A stretch of 64,000 nt of DNA from Mycolicibacterium sp. lyk4-40-TYG-92 (GTDB lineage: Bacteria > Actinomycetota > Actinomycetes > Mycobacteriales > Mycobacteriaceae): assembly GCF_030209435.1 (NCBI RefSeq), contig NZ_JARVRX010000001.1, forward strand, positions 868,001-932,000. Reading direction: 5' to 3'. The position numbers and the translations under genes are program-made. The notes beneath the pieces were generated by a model. It searched no databases. It saw only the letters and a program-made list of their open reading frames with translations, and was not told the origin of the DNA. This document shows, one piece after another, positions 59,004 through 64,000 of the stretch. Each line of letters begins with the position of its first letter. Positions within the stretch are counted from its first letter, which is position 1.

Positions 59004-60182
59004 TCAGCGCATCTCGCCCGCACCGACGTACGGGTGCAGACTGTTCAGCGGCTTGCCTTCGGCGAACCGTTCCAACCGGAAGTCCGCGGCCGGGACGTCC
59101 GGGTCGGTGCTGTCGCCCTCGAACACCAGGTCCGCGACCAGCTCGCCGACCGCGGGGCTGATTTTGAATCCGTGGCCGGCGAAGCCTGCTGCCAGAATCA
59201 ATCCGTCGACCCCGCCGATCGGGGCGATCACCGGATTCCAGTCCGGCGGAACGTCATACACGCCCGCATAGGTGTGGGTCACCGCAGGCTCGGGGAAGCC
59301 GGGGAACCGGTGCATCACCTTCTCGCCGTAGGCCAGGACGGAAGCTTCGGCCGCGACGTTCGAATAGTTGTCGGGGTCGACGAACTTCTTCTGGAAGTCT
59401 GCGTGATCGCTGTTGCCGACCAGGAACTGGCCCGAGCCTTCGACACGGCAGTACTGCAGGCTGATCAGGTCGGAGATCACCGGGAGGTCGGGTAGCGGCT
59501 CCCCGGCATCCACGATCAGCAGTTCCGATCGGTAGGCCTCGATCGGGAAGTCGATACCCATGGCGGCCAACAACTTTGCCGACCACCAGCCGTTGGCCAC
59601 GATCACCAGATCGGCGTCGATGAGATCACCGTTCTCCAGCATGACGCCGGTGACCTTGTCGCCGGCTGTCACGACACGGGCGACGGGCGTGTTCTGCCGG
59701 ATCCGGGCACCCGCGGCCCGGGCGGCCTGCCCGAAGTGCAGGGCCAGTTGCGTCGCGTCGGCGAATCCGCCCCGTGGTTCGTAGGAGGCCAGTGCCACAT
59801 CGGAGGTCTCGAGCATCGGCCACAGCTTCTGCAAGGTGTCGGTGTCGATCAGTTCGACGTCGACGCCGAGCGACTGGTGCATGGCCGTGTTCGCGCTCAA
59901 GGCGTCGACGTTCTCGTCACCGACGAGCACGGTGTAGCCGACCTGCCGGAAGCCGACGGCGTCTCCGAGCTGTTCGATCACCGGCAGGCTGCGCCACGCC
60001 ATCGCGGCGATCGACGGCACGCCGTAATGGGCGCGGACGATGCCTGATGACTTGCCTGTGCCACCGCTGGCGAGCTGATGGCGTTCCAGCACAACGACAT
60101 CCGAGAGTCCGCGCTGGGTGAGGGAGTTGGCGATGGACAGCCCGATCAGCCCGCCGCCGACGATGACGGCTTTCGACGCCAT
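59004..60182 (-). CDS. FAD-dependent amine oxidase, DadA/sarcosine-oxidase type
   Basis: A 392-residue DAO-family oxidoreductase. The FAD motif VIVGGGLIGLSIANSL is at the N-terminus and the C-terminal loop GFAGHGFKISPAVGELVADL matches monomeric sarcosine oxidase. The cysteine that binds FAD covalently in sarcosine oxidase is absent (HTYAGVYDVPPDWNP), so FAD should be non-covalent. ATG 60182 shares one base with the stop of the upstream gltB-like gene (TGATG). Next to N-methylglutamate-synthase-like genes, an N-methyl amino-acid oxidase is the simplest guess; gamma-glutamyl-amine oxidation (PuuB-like) is an alternative. Confidence 0.88.
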   Translation of the reverse strand: MASKAVIVGGGLIGLSIANSLTQRGLSDVVVLERHQLASGGTGKSSGIVRAHYGVPSIAAMAWRSLPVIEQLGDAVGFRQVGYTVLVGDENVDALSANTAMHQSLGVDVELIDTDTLQKLWPMLETSDVALASYEPRGGFADATQLALHFGQAARAAGARIRQNTPVARVVTAGDKVTGVMLENGDLIDADLVIVANGWWSAKLLAAMGIDFPIEAYRSELLIVDAGEPLPDLPVISDLISLQYCRVEGSGQFLVGNSDHADFQKKFVDPDNYSNVAAEASVLAYGEKVMHRFPGFPEPAVTHTYAGVYDVPPDWNPVIAPIGGVDGLILAAGFAGHGFKISPAVGELVADLVFEGDSTDPDVPAADFRLERFAEGKPLNSLHPYVGAGEMR

Positions 60183-61537
60183 CAGAACGCCCCGGCCGCG
60201 GGGTGTCCCGGAATCCACGACGTACCTGCCAGCGGCACCCGCGCCATGGCGGCGGCCTCGATGGACACGGCGACCAGGTCTTCGGGTTCCAGGTGCGTCA
60301 CATGTGCCTTGCCGCAGGCGCGGGCGATGGTCTGGGCCTCCATGGTCAGCACCCGCAGGTAGTTGGCGACCCGACGGCCGCCGTCGACCGGGTCCAGCGC
60401 CTGCTGCAATGCCGGGTCCTGCGTGGTGATGCCGGCCGGGTCGCGGCCGTCCTGGAAATCGTCGAAAAACCCGGCCGCCGAACCGAGTTGGGCGTACGCG
60501 GCCTCATATTTGGGGTGATTGTCGCCGAGGGCTATCAATGCGGCGGTCCCGATCGCGACGGCGTCGGCGCCGAGCGCCAGCGCTTTCGCCACATCGGCGC
60601 CGGTGCGGATACCGCCGGACACGATCAACTGCACACCGTCGGGCTTGCGGTGGACGCCGAGTTCCTGCAGCGCCTGCACGGCCTGCGGCACCGCGGCCAG
60701 GGTGGGGATGCCGACGTGTTCGATGAAGACCTCCTGCGTGGCTGCGGTGCCGCCCTGCATCCCGTCGACCACCACGACGTCCGCGCCGGCGTGTACCGCG
60801 AGTTTGACGTCGTAGTACGTGCGCGACGCGCCGACCTTGACGTAGATCGGCTTCTCCCAGTCGGTGATCTCCCGGAGCTCGTTGATCTTGATGGTCAGAT
60901 CATCGGGGCCCGTCCAGTCGGGGTGGCGAGATGCCGAACGCTGGTCGATACCCTGCGGCAGGTCCCGCATCCCGGCGACGCGTTCGGAAACCTTCTGTCC
61001 CAACAGCATGCCACCACCGCCGGGCTTGGCGCCCTGGCCCAGCACCACTTCGATGGCATCGGCACGACGGAGGTCGTCCGGATTCATCCCGTACCGGTTC
61101 GGCAGATATTGGTAGACAAGGTGTTTGGAGTGGCCGCGTTCCTCGGGCGTCATGCCGCCGTCGCCCGTGGTGGTCGACGTGCCCACTTCCGAGGCGCCGC
61201 GCCCCAAGGCCTCTTTGGCCCGCCCGGACAGTGCCCCGAACGACATGCCGGCGATGGTGACCGGGATATCCAGGTGCAGTGGATATTTGGCATTCCGTGC
61301 ACCCAACGCCACATCGGTACCGCACTTTTCCCGATAGCCCTCAAGGGGGTAGCGCGACATCGATGCACCCAGGAAGAGGAGGTCGTCGAAGTGGGGGAGC
61401 GCGCGCTTGGCGCCCCAGCCACGGATGTCGTAGATGCCGGTTTCCGCGGCCCGGTGGATGGCGGCGATGGTTGTGCGGTCGAAGGTCGCGGACTCACGTA
61501 GACCGCGGTTCGCGCGGTCGTCTGCCGAGAAGGTCAT
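60182..61537 (-). CDS. FMN-binding glutamate-synthase-domain protein (GlxD/MgsC-like)
   Basis: A 451-residue protein corresponding to the FMN/TIM-barrel domain of glutamate synthase (GltB central part). FMN-site and barrel motifs: PVTIAGMSFGALSGRAKEAL, GDGGMTPEERG, KPGGGGMLLGQKVS, VVVVDGMQGGTAA and IVSGGIRTGADVAKALALGADAV. The three Fe-S cysteines of full-length GltB follow a different pattern. Stand-alone proteins of this type are MgsC of N-methylglutamate synthase and rhizobial GlxD. The two smaller partners lie directly upstream, so the three probably form one enzyme. Confidence 0.9.
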   Translation of the reverse strand: MTFSADDRANRGLRESATFDRTTIAAIHRAAETGIYDIRGWGAKRALPHFDDLLFLGASMSRYPLEGYREKCGTDVALGARNAKYPLHLDIPVTIAGMSFGALSGRAKEALGRGASEVGTSTTTGDGGMTPEERGHSKHLVYQYLPNRYGMNPDDLRRADAIEVVLGQGAKPGGGGMLLGQKVSERVAGMRDLPQGIDQRSASRHPDWTGPDDLTIKINELREITDWEKPIYVKVGASRTYYDVKLAVHAGADVVVVDGMQGGTAATQEVFIEHVGIPTLAAVPQAVQALQELGVHRKPDGVQLIVSGGIRTGADVAKALALGADAVAIGTAALIALGDNHPKYEAAYAQLGSAAGFFDDFQDGRDPAGITTQDPALQQALDPVDGGRRVANYLRVLTMEAQTIARACGKAHVTHLEPEDLVAVSIEAAAMARVPLAGTSWIPGHPAAGAF

Positions 61538-61550
61538 GGGCTGGCCTCAA

Positions 61551-62231
61551 TCAGTAGGAGTTGTGGGCTTGGAAGTGGTAGAGGTTGCGCGCCGAGCCGT
61601 ACCGCCGGTACGTGGCCGGGTCGTCGTCGTGGCCCGCGGCCTTGAGCAGGCCCGCGAGCTCCTCGAGGTGCTCGGCCGTCATCGGTTTTTCGATGCAGTC
61701 CGCCCCAAGGGATTTCACCTCTCCCCGGACGTACAGCCGGGCCTCGTAGATCGAGTCGCCGAGGGCGTCGCCGGCATCGCCGCGGATGACGATGCGGCCC
61801 TTCTGCGCCATGAATGCGCTCATGTGGCCCACCGAGCCGCCCACCACGATGTCCAGCCCTTTCAGCGAGATGCCGCACCGGGCGGCGGCATTGCCGTCGA
61901 TGACCAGTAGTCCGCCGCGCCCGGTGGCGCCCGCCGACTGCGATGCGTCACCGGTGACGTGGACGACGCCGCTCATCATGTTCTCGGCCAGGCCCTGCCC
62001 GGCGTTGCCGTTGACGGTGATCTCGGCTTTCTGGTTCATGCCGGCGGCGTAGTAGCCGACGTGGCCGTGAACGGTGATCTCGACCGGTGAGTTGACCCCG
62101 ACGGCCACGTTGTGCGCGCCCTGCGGATTGGTGATGACGAACTGGCCGTCGATGCCGTCGGCATGCAGCGCCGCGTTGACGTCACGCAGACTCACGGTGG
62201 ACAGGTCGAAAGTTGTTGGCGCGTCGCTCAT
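61551..62231 (-). CDS. GXGXG-domain glutamate-synthase-like protein (GlxC/MgsB-like)
   Basis: A 226-residue protein homologous to the C-terminal right-handed beta-helix (GXGXG) domain of glutamate synthase. Repeats of glycine-rich turns are visible (VEITVHGHVGYYAAGMNQKA, ITVNGNAGQGLAENMMSG, VVHVTGDASQSAGATGRGG, LDIVVGGSVGHMSAF). ATG 62231 overlaps the upstream amidotransferase stop (ATGA). It matches MgsB/GlxC in size and neighbourhood. It should hold the FMN and amidotransferase parts together rather than catalyse. Confidence 0.9.
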   Translation of the reverse strand: MSDAPTTFDLSTVSLRDVNAALHADGIDGQFVITNPQGAHNVAVGVNSPVEITVHGHVGYYAAGMNQKAEITVNGNAGQGLAENMMSGVVHVTGDASQSAGATGRGGLLVIDGNAAARCGISLKGLDIVVGGSVGHMSAFMAQKGRIVIRGDAGDALGDSIYEARLYVRGEVKSLGADCIEKPMTAEHLEELAGLLKAAGHDDDPATYRRYGSARNLYHFQAHNSY

Positions 62232-63139
62232 GCCGGCACCGCCTCTCGGCTCCAGGCGTAGACGACCTCGGGCTCCGGCTCCCAGATGCGGGCGTCCTCG
62301 ATCCCGGGCAGGTGTGCCAGGGCGCGGAACTCCGATGCCATGGCAACCCAGTCCGCCGTCTCCGCGATCACCGCCGGCTTGCACGCGATGGCGTCGCGCA
62401 CGATGGCGAAGCTGTCGCTGTTGGAGACCAGCAACGTGTAGAAACCGTCGAAAGTGGTTGTGAGATCAGTCAATGCCTGCTCGACGTCGGATCCCGCGGC
62501 CAGCTCGTGCGCCACGAAGCGGGCCCCCACTTCGGTGTCGTTCTCAGAATCGAATTCGACCCCGGCGGCGCGCAGATCGCGCCGGATGCCGGCATGGTTG
62601 GCGAACGAACCGTTGTGCACCAGACACTGATCCGGGCCGACGGCATACGGATGTGCGCCGCTGGGGGTGACCGCCGATTCGGTGGCCATTCGGGTATGGC
62701 CGACGCCCTGCCACCCGCTCGCGCCGACCAGTCCCCAATTGTCGACCAGCGACGTGGGGGTGCCGACGCCCTTGAGGACGGCCACGTCGGTGCCGAATCC
62801 GCCGACCAGGACGTGCGGGTACACCGCCTTGGCCGCCGCGAGCAGCGCTTCGGGGGCCGTGGGCGCCGATACCAGATAGGTCACATCGCGTGTGACGACG
62901 GTGATCTCGGTGTCCAGGCGGGCGCCGAGTGCTGCGGCGACCTGTTCAGCGGACTCGCCGACCTCGATCAGCGAGATGGTGCTCTGCCCCGGAGGTGACC
63001 ACTGGGGGTCGCCATACACGGCGATTCCGGCGGAGTCGGCGCCGCGCGCCTCCATGGCGGTCAGCATGCCGGTCAACAGTTCACCCAGCCTGGGATACAG
63101 CTCGGGGTTGCGCAGGTGCAACCCGACGATTCCGCACAT
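62228..63139 (-). CDS. Class II glutamine amidotransferase (GlxB/MgsA-like)
   Basis: A 303-residue Ntn-type amidotransferase. Cys2 is the nucleophile after Met removal (MCGIVGLHLR). The family motifs ARGADSAGIAVYG, GVGHTRMATES and CLVHNGSFAN are present. It corresponds to the glutaminase domain of glutamate synthase made as a separate chain (MgsA/GlxB). It would channel ammonia, or a gamma-glutamyl amide's amine, to the FMN subunit. It begins 66 bases after the glutamine-synthetase-like gene and overlaps mgsB-like by 4 bases. Confidence 0.92.
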   Translation of the reverse strand: MCGIVGLHLRNPELYPRLGELLTGMLTAMEARGADSAGIAVYGDPQWSPPGQSTISLIEVGESAEQVAAALGARLDTEITVVTRDVTYLVSAPTAPEALLAAAKAVYPHVLVGGFGTDVAVLKGVGTPTSLVDNWGLVGASGWQGVGHTRMATESAVTPSGAHPYAVGPDQCLVHNGSFANHAGIRRDLRAAGVEFDSENDTEVGARFVAHELAAGSDVEQALTDLTTTFDGFYTLLVSNSDSFAIVRDAIACKPAVIAETADWVAMASEFRALAHLPGIEDARIWEPEPEVVYAWSREAVPA

Positions 63140-63205
63140 GGTTGTACTGTTCCTTTCTCGTCGCGGCCCCGATGTGGTTGGCCGACAAGGTTTTTGTTGC
63201 AGTGC

Positions 63206-64000
63206 TCAGAAAGCGGTGAGGTAGCGCTCGTGCTCCCAGGCGCCGACCGCTGAATGCCAGTCCCAGAATTCGGTCTTCTTCAGGCGGGCGAAATAGGCGG
63301 CGACACTGGGGATGTCGGTGTTGGGTGCGATGGCGGCGTCGAGTGCACCGGTGATCACGTCGTCGGTCTCCAGCCGTTCGATCGCGTGCAACAGCGTGGC
63401 GGGGAGGCGTTCGTGTTTCGGTCCCGTGCCCAGGTCGCCGGGATCAGCAGCCCGTTTGACGCCGTCCAGTCCGGCGGCGAGGGCAACGGCGGCTGCCAGG
63501 TACGGGTTGGCGGAGCCGTCGCCGCCGCGCAGCTCGATGCGACTACTGTCCGGGACCCGCACGTAGTGGGTGCGGTCGTTGCCGCCGTAGGTCGGAAACC
63601 GTGGCGCCCAGGACGCACCCGACGCGGTCGAGATGGCGCCGGTTCGCTTGTAGGAATTGACCGTTGGCGCGATCACCGCCTGCATGGCGCACGCGTGATC
63701 GAGAATGCCGGCGATGAACGAATACGCCGTCGCGGACATCGCGAGGCCGCGGTCGTCCTCGCGGGGCTCGGTGGGGAACACCGGGGTGCCGCCACTGGTG
63801 AGTGACATGTGCATGTGCAGGCCGGATCCGGTCTTGTCCGCGAACGGTTTCGGCATGAACGTGGCGATCATGCCCCGCTCGGCGGCCATCACGTTGAGCA
63901 GATAACGCAGGGTGATCACGCGGTCGCAGGTGGTCAGCGCCTCGGCGTAGTTGAAGTTCTGTTCGAACTGGCCCGATCCGTCCTCGTGGTCGTTGGCATA
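63206..64000 (-). CDS. Glutamine-synthetase-like ligase (GlnT/GmaS type), 5' truncated by window edge
   Basis: C-terminal 264 residues of a type III-like glutamine synthetase; the frame is open to the last base of the window. Visible signatures are NDHEDGSGQFEQNFNYAEAL, the ATP/metal segment KTGSGLHMHMSL, and the arginine-rich loop with HYVRVPDSSRIELRGGDGSANPYL. Homologues include GlnT and gamma-glutamylmethylamide synthetase (GmaS), which joins an amine to glutamate. With the Mgs-like trio downstream, GmaS function is plausible; an ordinary or polyamine-specific GS cannot be excluded without the N-terminus. It is the first visible gene of the minus-strand operon. Confidence 0.88.
   Translation of the reverse strand, partial: YANDHEDGSGQFEQNFNYAEALTTCDRVITLRYLLNVMAAERGMIATFMPKPFADKTGSGLHMHMSLTSGGTPVFPTEPREDDRGLAMSATAYSFIAGILDHACAMQAVIAPTVNSYKRTGAISTASGASWAPRFPTYGGNDRTHYVRVPDSSRIELRGGDGSANPYLAAAVALAAGLDGVKRAADPGDLGTGPKHERLPATLLHAIERLETDDVITGALDAAIAPNTDIPSVAAYFARLKKTEFWDWHSAVGAWEHERYLTAF

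Overview
The window is high-GC actinobacterial chromosome, almost certainly from a rapidly growing environmental Mycolicibacterium (Mycobacterium sensu lato). The evidence is gene order. From memory of the M. tuberculosis H37Rv map, the backbone tsaE-tsaB-rimI-tsaD / groES-groEL1 / whiB3 / Rv3415c-sigD-rsdA / Rv3412 / guaB2-guaB3-choD / Rv3406-Rv3405c / Rv3401-Rv3400 / guaA / imuA'-imuB corresponds to Rv3422c through Rv3394c, with local rearrangement of the Rv3400-Rv3406 genes. Catabolic and regulatory blocks absent from that core are inserted between the conserved blocks. No tRNA, rRNA, CRISPR array, intact insertion sequence or prophage was recognised.

Layout. 1-3701: alpha/beta hydrolase (cut by the window edge), the t6A tRNA-modification genes tsaE, tsaB and tsaD with rimI, and an NTF2-like protein. 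3688-9993: an oxidative island with a GMC oxidoreductase (ChoD paralogue), a Rieske oxygenase, its FMN/2Fe-2S reductase and a P450, divergent from a PucR-type regulator. 10178-13384: Abi-alpha/DUF4393 protein, DUF445 membrane protein and tandem universal stress protein. 13381-15816: a decayed DUF222/HNH remnant, a CIRCE element, groES, groEL1 and a strong terminator. 15819-30738: accessory region with a type-B esterase, small secreted protein, truncated haemoglobin, membrane adenylate cyclase, mycofactocin-type SDR, crotonase, di-iron oxidase-like protein, P450, a very large cyclase-ATPase-LuxR regulator, OsmC, TetR plus NTF2, and a TrkA/CvrA potassium pair. 30742-39412: whiB3, the sigD/rsdA pair, DUF5319, guaB2, guaB3 and choD. 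39414-45648: GH65 phosphorylase plus beta-phosphoglucomutase, a TauD-type alkylsulfatase with a divergent TetR, and guaA. 45650-51986: sedolisin protease plus zinc-ribbon membrane protein, a lipoprotein, and the SOS mutasome imuA'-imuB behind a LexA box. 52030-55918: FAH-family hydrolase, TetR and alpha/beta hydrolase, then ohrR-ohr. 55932-64000: an eight-gene minus-strand nitrogen operon made of a glutamine-synthetase-like enzyme (cut by the window edge), three glutamate-synthase-domain proteins, an FAD amine oxidase, an M20 amidohydrolase, an XRE-cupin regulator and a nucleoside hydrolase.

How the parts work together. The backbone supplies housekeeping functions (t6A, chaperonins, GMP synthesis) and stress regulation (WhiB3, SigD/RsdA, OhrR, LexA-controlled mutagenesis). 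The inserted blocks are mostly oxidoreductases with local regulators, which fits a soil organism degrading lipophilic and nitrogenous compounds. The least conventional parts are the P450/Rieske/GMC island, whose Rieske oxygenase appears to lack one iron-ligand histidine, and the terminal nitrogen operon, which looks like a compact N-methylglutamate-type amine pathway with a single-chain FAD oxidase. Several intergenic palindromes and one pair of 63-bp repeats are visible and are listed separately.
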